DNA of 38,949 bases. It comes from a virus. Shown here one piece after another: positions 31,664-38,633 of the stretch. The stretch covers positions 1 through 38,949 of the IMG/VR virus record IMGVR_UViG_3300037502_001435; one strand, given 5' to 3'. The number at the start of each line of letters is the position of its first letter. Within the stretch, counting starts at the first letter, position 1. The notes under the pieces were generated by a model. That model had not been told where the DNA came from and searched no databases. It was given only the letters and a program-made list of their open reading frames with translations. Position numbers and translations under genes: made by a program.

Positions 31664-32448
31664 TGAAAAGGCGCTCATTTTTTAACGGCTTTTCCAATTT
31701 GTACTCATGCAATTTTGATGGGGTGAATGACTATGTTACAGCAGGAGGGGTAAGCGATTTTAAATACTATCACGGTGCTACAAATCCAAGTGCTTTTGCT
31801 TTTAGTATTGGTGTTTGGGTAAAATTAGTATCGCCAACAGCAAATGCTGCGCAGACAATATTTAACACCAATGCAAATTCTACTGCCAATGTTGGAATAA
31901 TTATGCTCTACGATAACAGAGCGTCCGTGCCTGCCACTAGAAGAATTACGCTTATAATTTCAAGGGGCGTAAGTGGTGCGGCAAACACAGTTGTAACTGT
32001 TTTAGCGAATTCAGTTTATCCTAATACTACTGGATGGGTTCATGTTTTATGTACTTATGACCAAGCGCTTGCAAGCAATAACAGCAACCTTTATATAAAT
32101 AATGTTTTAGTAAATACATCTAGCAAAAATGGATTAACACCAAGCACAGCAAACGCAAGTTTTCCTATGATTTTTGGCATTAACAACAACATATCTACAT
32201 TGCCTCTTAACGGCAGATTGTATGGAATGACTTTCATCAATAAGGTGTTATCGCTTGCCGAAAGAAACGAACTATACAATAACCCCCACAAAAATGCAAA
32301 AGGGTATTCATTTGCAGCCAATGTAACCAACGCATATAGATTCCCGCAAGGGCAATCAGGCTTTCCAACATGGCTAGATTATGCAGGAGGTGTAAGTGGA
32401 ACAATGACAAACCAATTATTAACAGACATAGTATTAGATAGACCATGA
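31663..32448 (+). CDS. LamG/concanavalin-like carbohydrate-binding protein
   Basis: 261 codons from ATG 31663. NLYSCNFDGVNDYVTAGGVS and FAFSIGVWVKL, later GWVHVLCTYDQALASNNSNL with YINNVLVN, then LNGRLYGMTFINKVLSLAER, are the ordered motifs of LamG jelly-roll domains. It is probably a fibre tip or receptor-binding accessory working with the fibre gene immediately upstream (start overlaps its stop). Confidence 0.8.
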   Translation: MKRRSFFNGFSNLYSCNFDGVNDYVTAGGVSDFKYYHGATNPSAFAFSIGVWVKLVSPTANAAQTIFNTNANSTANVGIIMLYDNRASVPATRRITLIISRGVSGAANTVVTVLANSVYPNTTGWVHVLCTYDQALASNNSNLYINNVLVNTSSKNGLTPSTANASFPMIFGINNNISTLPLNGRLYGMTFINKVLSLAERNELYNNPHKNAKGYSFAANVTNAYRFPQGQSGFPTWLDYAGGVSGTMTNQLLTDIVLDRP

Positions 32449-32672
32449 GAACATACGTGAAAAATATAAACGCGATTCAGTTTGCAGGTACGGCTGAATA
32501 TTGCAAAGTGCAACATGAAGAAAGTAAGTTGCATGGGGGAGAATACTATCTTGAAAAGGAAAAGGTAGAACAATATTTTAATGAGGGCGAATTTGAGATA
32601 GTATATTTACAGCCAAGTATTTTTGAACCAATAGAACCGATAGAAAATGTACAAGAAACGAGTGAAGGTTAA
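32445..32672 (+). CDS. small acidic hypothetical protein
   Basis: 75 codons: MRTYVKNINAIQFAGTAEYC, an amphipathic KEKVEQYFNEGEFEIVYL and an acidic tail ENVQETSEG. It may be a chaperone or regulator of the LamG protein, whose stop overlaps its start (ATGA). No family is recognised. Confidence 0.6.
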   Translation: MRTYVKNINAIQFAGTAEYCKVQHEESKLHGGEYYLEKEKVEQYFNEGEFEIVYLQPSIFEPIEPIENVQETSEG

Positions 32673-32739
32673 AGGTAAAGCGGTTAAGCGCAAACAGAAA
32701 CGCAATCCTATAAAGCAGTATGCAGGACAAGGGCGTTAA
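32647..32739 (+). CDS. 30-aa very basic peptide
   Basis: MYKKRVKVKGKAVKRKQKRN followed by PIKQYAGQGR. About half of its residues are Lys or Arg. It overlaps the previous gene by 26 bases in another frame. It could bind nucleic acid or be an artefact of A-rich sequence; the clean termination and operon overlap favour a gene. Confidence 0.4.
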   Translation: MYKKRVKVKGKAVKRKQKRNPIKQYAGQGR

Positions 32740-32791
32740 AATCAAATAGTTGTAACATTAAAACAAGTAAAAAGTAATTCAAAATAATATG

Positions 32792-32830
32792 AAAAGTGTA
32801 GAAATGTAGCGGCTGTAATCATTCACTTTT
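32792..32830. repeat. inverted repeat upstream of the holin gene
   Basis: AAAAGTG (32792-32798) and CACTTTT (32824-32830) are perfect inverted copies 25 nt apart in the 95-nt gap before the lysis genes. The second copy merges with a TTTTGC sequence that could serve as a promoter -7 element. It may be an operator for late lysis control. Confidence 0.35.
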
Positions 32831-32895
32831 GCTCCATGCAAAAGGTGTTATTGTGGCTATATTTCTGCTTTCATACAAAACACGAAGATGTAGAT

Positions 32896-33297
32896 ATGAG
32901 AGAAAGTTTGGAGCAATGGTTAGCGAAATATGCCTTATTAGCAATAGCGGCATTGTGTACATTTTTAAGCCCAATAGTACCAACGTTATGCTTTGTTGGA
33001 ATGATTAGTGTCATTGATTTTATTACGGGTATCATAGGTGCTAAAGCAAAAGGGCGCATAATTAAAAGCAGCAAAATGATACGCAAGTTTTACGCTGTCA
33101 TTGCTTACTTTTTGGGGATATTGATTGCACACATTTTAGAGGGGTATTTTGGGGATGTTGTGCCAATGGTTAAGGCGGTTGTTGCTATTATTGCAGTAAC
33201 CGAAATTCAATCCGTTCGAGAAAATATCACAGCTATAACGGGCGTAGATATTTTAAAACCATTGGAGCGTATCTTAATTAAAAAATCAGAGGAATGA
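32896..33297 (+). CDS. phage holin (toxin-secretion/lysis holin type)
   Basis: 133 codons from ATG 32896 (MRESLEQWLAKYALLAIAAL), or 153 from ATG 32836 with a 20-residue N-terminal extension. Membrane segments lie at ALLAIAALCTFLSPIVPTLC, then VGMISVIDFITGIIGAKAKG, and FYAVIAYFLGILIAHIL, with the D-x-x-T-G motif of this holin class. It permeabilises the inner membrane so the amidase can act. Two possible starts may give holin and antiholin forms. It overlaps the amidase by ATGA. Confidence 0.8.
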   Translation: MRESLEQWLAKYALLAIAALCTFLSPIVPTLCFVGMISVIDFITGIIGAKAKGRIIKSSKMIRKFYAVIAYFLGILIAHILEGYFGDVVPMVKAVVAIIAVTEIQSVRENITAITGVDILKPLERILIKKSEE

Positions 33298-33863
33298 GAA
33301 AAATATTCATTAGCGCAGGACATACGCGCAAAGGTACGGACGCAGGGGCAATTGCCAACGGTTACAAAGAGGGCGACCTAGCTGCTGAATTGCGCGACTT
33401 AATTGCAGATGCGCTAAAGGCTTACATGATTAAACCTATTGTAGATGACGATAAGAACGCGCTACAACAGACTATAAACACGTTTAAGGCGCTTGTTAAT
33501 CCTTCTGCTATATTGCTTGACATTCATTTTAATGCTGCCACACCGCAAGCAAAAGGAGTAGAATGTTTTATCCCCGACACATACACTAACTTAGAACGCG
33601 ATTTGGCAAAAGATATTGCAGAGGACATAGCCGAAATACTTAACAGCCCGTTGCGTAGCGGTATGTTGCGTGTGGCAGGAGTTAAGCGCGAAAGTGAAAG
33701 CGCACGAAAACAACTAGGATGGATGCGATTGACGGGCGAAAATGTGCTTGTTGAGGTGTGCTTTATAACAAACAAAGAAGAAATTGAGAAATATCAATCA
33801 GAAAAGTTTAGAATTGCAAAGGCAATAGCATACACCCTAAATAAGTACGCAACCAAATACTAG
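33294..33863 (+). CDS. N-acetylmuramoyl-L-alanine amidase (endolysin)
   Basis: 189 codons. Amidase_3 motifs in order: FISAGHTRKGTDAGAIANGY (zinc His), EGDLAAELRDLI (Glu), ILLDIHFNAAT (zinc His) and VLVEVCFITNKEEIEKY (catalytic Glu). It cleaves the stem peptide from peptidoglycan at lysis. No signal peptide is seen, which fits holin-dependent release. Confidence 0.9.
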   Translation: MRKIFISAGHTRKGTDAGAIANGYKEGDLAAELRDLIADALKAYMIKPIVDDDKNALQQTINTFKALVNPSAILLDIHFNAATPQAKGVECFIPDTYTNLERDLAKDIAEDIAEILNSPLRSGMLRVAGVKRESESARKQLGWMRLTGENVLVEVCFITNKEEIEKYQSEKFRIAKAIAYTLNKYATKY

Positions 33864-33867
33864 CCGA

Positions 33868-34866
33868 ATGGCGAAACCAAACATAAAAGGGGAAAAGGTA
33901 AAAGAATACATTAGCCGCTTTCCTAACGCAAGTAAGCGAACATTAGCCGAAAAGCTATTCACAGAAAATGAGTTAATGTTTAAAGATATTGAGGACGCAA
34001 GAACCTTAATAAGATACTATACGGGCGCACATGGGAACGCTCAACGAAAAAAAGTAAAAGAACCTATGAAAATGGAAGGAAATTATAGTTCAGACAACCC
34101 TTATGGATTACCACCGTCAGATGAAAAAAAGCCCGTTCACTATGTGATGCCAAAGGCTAACAACAACATCCTTGTTTTAAGCGATATTCACCTACCTTAC
34201 CAAAATAATGAGGCTTTAACGCTTGCCCTCGATTACGGCAAAAAGCACAACATTAACACCATACTTTTACTTGGTGATATAATGGATTTTCATAAGGCTT
34301 CATTCCACGAACAAAACCCGCAAGCCCGCGATTTAGCTTATGAGTTTGAAATATGCCGTCAGTTTTTAGATGTGTTGGCAAAACATTTCCCATCGGCTAA
34401 AATATTCTACAAAGAGGGCAACCACGAGAAAAGGTGGGAGCGATTTTTAAGGGTTAAAGCGCCCGTTGTGTTGGATATGAGCGAATTTAGGATGCCCGTA
34501 CTTCTTAAACTTAGGGAGCGCGGCATTACTTGGATACCCAATAGCCAAGTGATTAAGATTGGAAAGCTACACGCTATACATGGTAACGAATACAAAGGCG
34601 GAGGCGGTATAAATGCAGCCCGTACATTATGGCTTCGTGCAGGCGAAAGCACTATTTGCGGTGATAAGCATAAGACGCAAAGCATGATTAAGCGCAATAT
34701 TGGTGGCAGCGTACACGGCACATGGGTCATTGGCTGCTTATGTGAGCTTAATCCAGAGTATTTGCCAATGAACGAATGGTGTTTGGGTTTTGCACATATT
34801 TGTGTTGAAAAGAATGGCGACTTTGAGGTTAGGAATTTGCAGATAACAAACGGTAAAGTGTTGTAA
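33868..34866 (+). CDS. calcineurin-like metallophosphoesterase
   Basis: 332 codons. A ~60-residue helix-rich N-terminus (SRFPNASKRTLAEKLFTENE) may bind DNA. The enzyme domain has NNILVLSDIHLP, ILLLGDIMDF, FYKEGNHEKRWERFL and LHAIHGNEYKGGGG, the ordered metal-binding motifs. Substrate is unknown; phage members of this fold act on phosphodiesters or phosphate groups of nucleic acid. It lies four bases after the endolysin. Confidence 0.85.
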   Translation: MAKPNIKGEKVKEYISRFPNASKRTLAEKLFTENELMFKDIEDARTLIRYYTGAHGNAQRKKVKEPMKMEGNYSSDNPYGLPPSDEKKPVHYVMPKANNNILVLSDIHLPYQNNEALTLALDYGKKHNINTILLLGDIMDFHKASFHEQNPQARDLAYEFEICRQFLDVLAKHFPSAKIFYKEGNHEKRWERFLRVKAPVVLDMSEFRMPVLLKLRERGITWIPNSQVIKIGKLHAIHGNEYKGGGGINAARTLWLRAGESTICGDKHKTQSMIKRNIGGSVHGTWVIGCLCELNPEYLPMNEWCLGFAHICVEKNGDFEVRNLQITNGKVL

Positions 34867-34867
34867 G

Positions 34868-35110
34868 ATGAAAGATAAAATAAACCCTTCGCACTATAAG
34901 CAAGGCAAAATAGAGTGTATAGATGCAATAGAAGCAGCCACAGCCGAAAAGAAGGGATTGCAAGCAGTATGCACCGCAAACATAATTAAGTATATTTGGA
35001 GGTGTGAACAAAAGAACGGATTAGAGGACTTAGAAAAGGCTAAATGGTATCTAAATAAAATGATTGAAGATTATGTGGCAAATAACATTCGCGTACACCG
35101 AACCGATTAG
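34868..35110 (+). CDS. DUF3310 protein
   Basis: 80 codons. INPSHYKQGKIECIDAIEAA and VCTANIIKYIWRCEQKNGLE with DLEKAKWYLNKMI match the small DUF3310 family (SxHY...E-DxI...K-YixR...eDL-KA-wYL), common in phages and sometimes fused to nucleotide-metabolism enzymes. The function is not established. Confidence 0.85.
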   Translation: MKDKINPSHYKQGKIECIDAIEAATAEKKGLQAVCTANIIKYIWRCEQKNGLEDLEKAKWYLNKMIEDYVANNIRVHRTD

Positions 35111-35282
35111 CGCCAATGAGGTGCAAATTACGGTTTATGCCGAAAATTACGATGACGGGCTAACTAAGGCGGTGCAACTTGACGCGCCTGGCCTATTCAA
35201 GAAATCACTAAAGCTAGTTGAGGCTATTGAGCTTGATGAAGAAATTACATTTATTGATGACGAAGAAACGAATCAGAACTAA
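35073..35282 (+). CDS. hypothetical protein overlapping DUF3310
   Basis: 69 codons from ATG 35073 (MWQITFAYTEPISANEVQIT). Strand-helix-strand pattern with an acidic tail LDEEITFIDDEETNQN. It overlaps the DUF3310 gene by 38 bases in another frame and ends one base into the next start. The small overlapping-gene style fits the operon. Confidence 0.55.
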   Translation: MWQITFAYTEPISANEVQITVYAENYDDGLTKAVQLDAPGLFKKSLKLVEAIELDEEITFIDDEETNQN

Positions 35283-35893
35283 TGAAACCAAACCAAATAT
35301 TACTAATCATATTCGCGGCTATTGTGGTGCTATTCTCATGCTTAGGCGGTTGCGCTGGGTATCATTACGGAAAGCAGAATTGTGGCGAAGTGGTGAGCGT
35401 TGTACACGATACGATTTACAGAGATACCACACTAAAGCAAATTGCAATAACGCCAAAAGTTATCAGCAAAAAGCCAAACAAATCAAAGCCGTCTATTATT
35501 GCGCGAATTGACACGCTGCCATGCGATACGGTTCGCATAATAGCCAAAGAAATAGTTGAACAATTACCAGACACCACAACATATTCGGACACGTTGCGCG
35601 AAGATATGAACTACAACATAGTGTATTCAGCTACGGTTCTAGGCAAGCTGATTGATTTTAAGCTACAACACGCGAACCTTAAACCCGAAATCAGAACGGT
35701 AATCACCAAAGTTAAAAAGCCTTTGCCTAGTGTGTATATAGGTGCGATTGTAGGCGTGAATAATACTGCGACTAACTTTGTGGCTGCTCCTAGTGTTGCC
35801 GTGTCTTACAAGGCTTTTAATGGCTTTTACGGATACGACATTCGCGGTCAATCGCACATGGTTGGAGCTTATTGGAGGGTGTTTGGGAAATGA
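35282..35893 (+). CDS. spanin-like envelope protein
   Basis: 203 codons. An N-terminal membrane segment ILLIIFAAIVVLFSCLGGC has LGGC that could act as a lipobox. A periplasmic region rich in T, D and K follows (VVHDTIYRDTTLKQIAITPK). The C-terminal ~55 residues are strand-rich and aromatic (PSVYIGAIVGVNNTATNFVA, then NGFYGYDIRGQSHMVGAYWR), as in outer-membrane-interacting domains. Position after holin and amidase suggests a spanin that joins inner and outer membranes. Remembered relatives carry DUF6808, with moderate certainty. Confidence 0.55.
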   Translation: MKPNQILLIIFAAIVVLFSCLGGCAGYHYGKQNCGEVVSVVHDTIYRDTTLKQIAITPKVISKKPNKSKPSIIARIDTLPCDTVRIIAKEIVEQLPDTTTYSDTLREDMNYNIVYSATVLGKLIDFKLQHANLKPEIRTVITKVKKPLPSVYIGAIVGVNNTATNFVAAPSVAVSYKAFNGFYGYDIRGQSHMVGAYWRVFGK

Positions 35894-35902
35894 TTATCTT
35901 TG
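35872..35902 (+). promoter_or_regulatory. promoter for the sRNA at 35909
   Basis: TTG (35872-35874), 20 nt, TATCTTTG (35895-35902). The -7 element is perfect and overlaps the stop codon region of the spanin-like gene. Confidence 0.55.
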
Positions 35903-35908
35903 CACCAA

Positions 35909-35970
35909 TCCGTAAATATCGGAGGTGGAGCGTAATCGCTTGGGGCAGTCATTAGGCTGCCTTTTTTTTT
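35909..35970 (+). ncRNA. short three-hairpin sRNA with strong terminator
   Basis: The predicted transcript holds CCG...CGG (35910-35922), AGCG-TAAT-CGCT (35929-35940) and the terminator stem GGCAG (35944-35948) with CTGCC (35957-35961), followed by nine T. At about 62 nt it is too short to encode a protein and lies between two promoters. It is probably a free sRNA, or the terminated end of late transcription. Confidence 0.55.
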
Positions 35971-35992
35971 AACATTTATTTTTTCGCTTGCT

Positions 35993-36023
35993 TTTGTATT
36001 TGTCAATACATATACTATCTTTG
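35993..36023 (+). promoter_or_regulatory. Bacteroidota-type promoter with shared operator
   Basis: TTTG (35993-35996), 19 nt, TATCTTTG (36016-36023). The spacer contains TGTCAATACATATACT (36001-36016), identical to 1959-1974 in the early promoter. It reads the two small genes before the cassette array. One of these looks like a DNA-binding protein, so it may regulate both promoters. Confidence 0.75.
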
Positions 36024-36044
36024 CATCATCAAACAACAAAACAA

Positions 36045-36191
36045 ATGGAAAACAATCTACAATCTAAATTAGAAATGCTACAAAAAATAGTAATGGTAGC
36101 AGAAGGTTTAACAGCAAAGCAAGCTAAAGAAAAGATAGAAAAAGATTTTGAGCAATACGCAATTAAACAACTAATCACAAAATCAAACTAA
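36045..36191 (+). CDS. 48-aa helical protein
   Basis: MENNLQSKLEMLQKIVMVAE followed by GLTAKQAKEKIEKDFEQYAI and a basic end. Two amphipathic helices, no recognised family. ATG 36045 is chosen because it lies about 15 bases after the expected transcription start; an earlier in-frame start at 35988 would lie inside the promoter. It is followed after one base by the HTH-like gene. Confidence 0.6.
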   Translation: MENNLQSKLEMLQKIVMVAEGLTAKQAKEKIEKDFEQYAIKQLITKSN

Positions 36192-36192
36192 C

Positions 36193-36399
36193 ATGAACAA
36201 AGCAACATACGGAGAGAAAGTTAAGACCATTGACCCTGCAAAAGTAGCGCAATGGAAAAAGATGCAGCCGAGAATTGGCAAGATGAATTGGATAGCCGAG
36301 CAATGTTTCAGAAGTCGCGCTGTAATTCACAATGCTATCAATCATGGCAAGGCAACAGAAAGCACAGAGGCGAACATTGATAAATTGTTTGGGCTATAA
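36193..36399 (+). CDS. HTH-like DNA-binding protein, candidate repressor
   Basis: 68 codons. The C-terminal half, GKMNWIAEQCFRSRAVIHNA followed by INHGKATESTEANIDKLFGL, has the shape of a Cro/XRE-type helix-turn-helix. It is the last core gene before the cassette array. Its stop TAA (36397-36399) lies inside the CTATAAC box of attC-like site 1. It may bind the 16-bp operator shared by its own promoter and the early promoter; that is inference. Confidence 0.6.
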   Translation: MNKATYGEKVKTIDPAKVAQWKKMQPRIGKMNWIAEQCFRSRAVIHNAINHGKATESTEANIDKLFGL

Positions 36400-36475
36400 C
36401 GGTTTCGGGCTTTGCGTTCGGTTTTGTGCGTAGGGCTTGAGCATTGGAAAAACTGACGCAAAACCCGTGTTATAT
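36394..36475 (+). other. attC-like recombination site (site 1), core/array junction
   Basis: Boxes CTATAAC (36394-36400) and GTTATAT (36469-36475). The left arm CGGGCTTTGCGT pairs with the right arm ACGCAAAACCCG. Both arms are almost identical to site 6 at 102-235, so the two are copies of one repeat family. The loop is ~35 nt. This is the junction between phage core and cassettes. Confidence 0.75.
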
Positions 36476-36533
36476 GAAGGTGGGATTTCACGCACTACAC
36501 TTTCATCGAAGCACGTAAAAGAAAAAAGAAAAA

Positions 36534-36572
36534 ATGAGCGTGGGAAATTTTAAAAACATAATTCAAAAATGA
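36534..36572 (+). CDS. possible 12-aa leader peptide of the methyltransferase cassette
   Basis: ATGAGCGTGGG begins a short frame MSVGNFKNIIQK whose TGA overlaps the methyltransferase ATG (ATGA at 36569). The same ATGAGCGTGGG recurs right after the methyltransferase stop (37311). It may provide coupled translation. Confidence 0.3.
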   Translation: MSVGNFKNIIQK

Positions 36573-37309
36573 CAACAAAAGAAGAAGTATTGCAGAATTG
36601 CACAGTAGAAGGAATGGTAGTTAAATTGCCAAACACACAACTTGATAGAAAACTTTATCAAGAAGTAGCTAAATCGCTTGAATTAATTGGCGGTAAATGG
36701 AAAGGTGGTAAAGTGTTTGGTTTTGTTTTTGCAACTGACCCAACCGACTTATTAGACCAAATCGCAAACGGTGAAAAACGAAATTTAAAAAAGGAATTTC
36801 AGTTTTTTGCAACACCTGAAAAACTTGCTGATGAATTGGTTTATTTGGCTGACCTTAAACAACATGACACAATTTTAGAACCAAGTGCAGGACAAGAAGC
36901 AATTATCAAGGCAATAAACAAGGTTTGCGATGTTGTACCTGATTGCTTTGAATTGATGGATGTAAATACAGTTATTTTGAATAAAAGTGGTTTGCGTTTC
37001 AATTTGATTGGAGATGATTTCTTTAAACACAACGGCAAAACTTACAGCAAAATTATTGCTAACCCACCATTCACAAAAAACCAAGATATTGACCACTTAA
37101 AAGAAATGTACGAGTGCCTTTCTCGTGGTGGTAGATTAGTTTGTATTACTTCTGAAAGTTGGGTAAACGGTAGCCAAAAAAAGCAAGTTGAATTTAAGGA
37201 GTGGCTTGATGAAGTAGAAGCCGAAGTTATTGACATTGAAAAAGGTTCCTTCAAAGAAAGTGGCACAATGGTAGGAGGTAAAATTGTTGTTATAAATAAA
37301 TCTCTTTAA
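36569..37309 (+). CDS. N6-adenine-type DNA methyltransferase carried as a cassette
   Basis: 246 codons. An N-terminal ~75 residues (VVKLPNTQLDRKLYQEVAKS) precede the catalytic domain, which has FFATPEKLADELVYLADL, motif I ILEPSAGQEAII (~103) and motif IV IIANPPFTKNQDIDHLKEMY (~164). The NPPF form is typical of N6-adenine methyltransferases. It would modify phage DNA against host restriction. It is the largest cassette gene. Box pair ATATAAC/GTTATAT flanks the unit. Confidence 0.8.
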   Translation: MTTKEEVLQNCTVEGMVVKLPNTQLDRKLYQEVAKSLELIGGKWKGGKVFGFVFATDPTDLLDQIANGEKRNLKKEFQFFATPEKLADELVYLADLKQHDTILEPSAGQEAIIKAINKVCDVVPDCFELMDVNTVILNKSGLRFNLIGDDFFKHNGKTYSKIIANPPFTKNQDIDHLKEMYECLSRGGRLVCITSESWVNGSQKKQVEFKEWLDEVEAEVIDIEKGSFKESGTMVGGKIVVINKSL

Positions 37310-37310
37310 A

Positions 37311-37385
37311 ATGAGCGTGGGCAGATTTTTTCTTTTTCTTTCTCACGAAAGTTTATTAGATGTACGTCTGCCCACTTTCATATAA
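37311..37385 (+). CDS. possible 24-aa peptide ending in the attC-like box
   Basis: MSVGRFFLFLSHESLLDVRL then PTFI, stop TAA at 37383-37385 inside TATAAC. It starts with the same ATGAGCGTGGG as the leader at 36534. An inverted repeat GTGGGCAGA (37316-37324) / TCTGCCCAC (37367-37375) lies within it and may act as a terminator or RNA stem instead. Weak as a coding gene, notable for the stop in the box. Confidence 0.3.
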   Translation: MSVGRFFLFLSHESLLDVRLPTFI

Positions 37386-37510
37386 CGTTATTTGGCTTTA
37401 CGCAGGTGGGGCTAAATATTACAAAACTTTCAACCTGCACAAAAGATTATTAAAAGAACGTAAGATGGGTTTAAACGCTAACCCCCACTTGCGTAAAACC
37501 AATGTTAGCA
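37380..37510 (+). other. attC-like recombination site (site 2)
   Basis: Boxes ATATAAC (37380-37386) and GTTAGCA (37504-37510). TTGGCTTTACGCAGGTGGGG in the left arm pairs with CCCCCACTTGCGTAAAACCA in the right arm. The left box matches the reverse complement of site 1's right box, so the methyltransferase unit has paired ends. Confidence 0.75.
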
Positions 37511-37522
37511 CCAGTTTTTATT

Positions 37523-37777
37523 ATGGAATACGAAGAAATAAAACAAAAATTAACGAGCAGAGAAATTAACTGTGAGCAAGCATTTGAAAGCCTTGCGGAA
37601 ATTGGCTATTGCCCAAACTTATTAAATGATGATAATGGACATTGGGCTGTTAAATTTGATGGCTTTCAAAATGTGCCGATGGGTGATGAACCCGAAGATA
37701 TTTCAACTACTTGTTTTATTGAAGCAAAGGATTGGAAAGATAGTATTTATGAAGCACTTGTTTGGGCGTTGTCATAA
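37523..37777 (+). CDS. small acidic cassette protein, unknown
   Basis: 84 codons from ATG 37523 (MEYEEIKQKLTSREINCEQA). An upstream in-frame ATG at 37502 overlaps the right box. A helical start leads to FESLAEIGYCPNLLNDDNGH and WAVKFDGFQNVPMGDEPEDI and an aromatic C-terminal helix (KDWKDSIYEALVWAL). Its acidity would suit an antirestriction or inhibitor-type protein, but no family is recognised. It is flanked by TGCTAAC/GTTAGCA boxes. Confidence 0.65.
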   Translation: MEYEEIKQKLTSREINCEQAFESLAEIGYCPNLLNDDNGHWAVKFDGFQNVPMGDEPEDISTTCFIEAKDWKDSIYEALVWALS

Positions 37778-37783
37778 AATTGG

Positions 37784-37915
37784 TGCTAACGGATTAGGGT
37801 ATAAGCGAAGAAAACAAATTAAAAATAAAAACTATGTGGCCATTACGAATCTTAAAAGAAAGCACAAAAGTATCAACCATAGGCGGAAGTTTTTTTCGCT
37901 TATACCGTGTTATGC
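37784..37915 (+). other. attC-like recombination site (site 3)
   Basis: Boxes TGCTAAC (37784-37790) and GTTATGC (37909-37915). Left arm AGGGTATAAGCGAA pairs with TTCGCTTATACC. Including outer bases, TGGTGCTAAC matches the reverse complement of GTTAGCACCA at 37504. The A-rich loop carries the ATG at 37834. Confidence 0.75.
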
Positions 37916-38058
37916 GAAGGTTTTTCAAAACTTTCCCATGCACAATAGGTTGGCATAAGACACCGAAAGTAGCAACGTACAATGGATGTAATTTAAAGGG
38001 CAGTTGCCAACGATGCAATGAAATGGTTATGCAGGATTCTCAAGGCAACTGGTTTTGA
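37834..38058 (+). CDS. DUF1660-like small zinc-binding phage protein in a cassette
   Basis: 74 codons from an ATG inside the loop of site 3. The first ~27 residues come from the hairpin (MWPLRILKESTKVSTIGGSF). The conserved part FPCTIGWHKTPKVATYNGCN followed by LKGSCQRCNEMVMQDSQGNW has one Cys-His and one Cys-Cys pair, like the small prophage zinc proteins remembered as DUF1660. Flanked by GCATAAC/GTTATGC boxes. Confidence 0.65.
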   Translation: MWPLRILKESTKVSTIGGSFFRLYRVMRRFFKTFPCTIGWHKTPKVATYNGCNLKGSCQRCNEMVMQDSQGNWF

Positions 38059-38067
38059 AAAACTTTT

Positions 38068-38147
38068 GCATAACGGATTGCGGCTAATGGCTGGCGGCTT
38101 TTATAAGCGTTTAGTATGTAGCCGCTTGACATTAGGTGCTGTTATGC
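38068..38147 (+). other. attC-like recombination site (site 4)
   Basis: Boxes GCATAAC (38068-38074) and GTTATGC (38141-38147) match perfectly here. The arms include GGCTAATGGCTGGCGGC and GCCGCTTGACATTAG, pairing with mismatches and bulges. It has the most complete box symmetry in the array. Its loop is short (~25 nt) and holds no start codon. Confidence 0.75.
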
Positions 38148-38226
38148 GTTCGCCTTATTTTTTCGTGTTGGTTTTCAATTAGTTATAAAATATTTTAAAA
38201 ATAAATCAAAAATACTTTGAAAAAAG

Positions 38227-38257
38227 TTTGCAGTTATCAAAATAAGCTGTATATTTG
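38227..38257 (+). promoter_or_regulatory. promoter carried within a cassette
   Basis: TTTG (38227-38230), 19 nt, TATATTTG (38250-38257): a perfect Bacteroidota promoter. It lies in the cassette between sites 4 and 5 and starts transcription ~15 nt before ATG 38281. It can therefore also drive downstream cassettes. Confidence 0.75.
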
Positions 38258-38280
38258 CTCTATAATTAAAAACAAACAAA

Positions 38281-38487
38281 ATGAAAGCAATATCAAACAC
38301 ACAAATTTTTGACACAGTATTTAATAATACTTACATTATTACATCTGTAACAGAAAAGCGAATTAATTTAGACCAACCCGGCTGTAAGTACACGACTTCA
38401 ACTGGTAGAAGCTCATCAAAATTTTATGTTGGGCATGATAGATTTGAAAATAATATAAAAACTGGGAAATGGAAAATAATAGAATAA
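38281..38487 (+). CDS. 68-aa cassette protein with own promoter
   Basis: MKAISNTQIFDTVFNNTYII, then a strand-rich basic part CKYTTSTGRSSSKFYVGHDR and an end KTGKWKIIE. It resembles a small beta-barrel-like domain, but I know no family. Its 3' end overlaps the next gene (ATG 38469) by 19 bases, so the two are an operon and possibly a pair. Confidence 0.6.
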   Translation: MKAISNTQIFDTVFNNTYIITSVTEKRINLDQPGCKYTTSTGRSSSKFYVGHDRFENNIKTGKWKIIE

Positions 38488-38633
38488 AAGGCGGAAAACG
38501 CAAAGGGGCAGGTCGCAAACCTGCTCCTTACCAAACCAAAACTATTGCCTTTCGTGTTCGTGTCGAATTTGTCGAACCGATTAAAAAAATGGTTAAAGAT
38601 TATGTTTCGGAACATCTGCAAGGTGACGTATAA
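38469..38633 (+). CDS. small basic DNA-binding-like protein (AT-hook/RHH-type)
   Basis: 54 codons: MENNRIKGGKRKGAGRKPAP, then YQTKTIAFRVRVEFVEPIKK and MVKDYVSEHLQGDV. The GGKRKGAGRKP start followed by a strand (TIAFRV) and a helix is a common small phage/plasmid DNA-binding pattern. The stop TAA (38631-38633) lies inside the GTATAAC box. Its last 107 bases are repeated at the start of the window. With the overlapping upstream gene it could be a regulator-partner pair. Confidence 0.65.
   Translation: MENNRIKGGKRKGAGRKPAPYQTKTIAFRVRVEFVEPIKKMVKDYVSEHLQGDV

Noticed and set aside
37316-37375. GTGGGCAGA / TCTGCCCAC inverted repeat as an extra recombination site
   Set aside because: It lacks TAAC/GTTA boxes; more likely an RNA stem or terminator before site 2.
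37360-37569. 69-codon frame spanning site 2
   Set aside because: It runs through the palindrome out of frame with the clear gene at 37523 and its sequence looks random.
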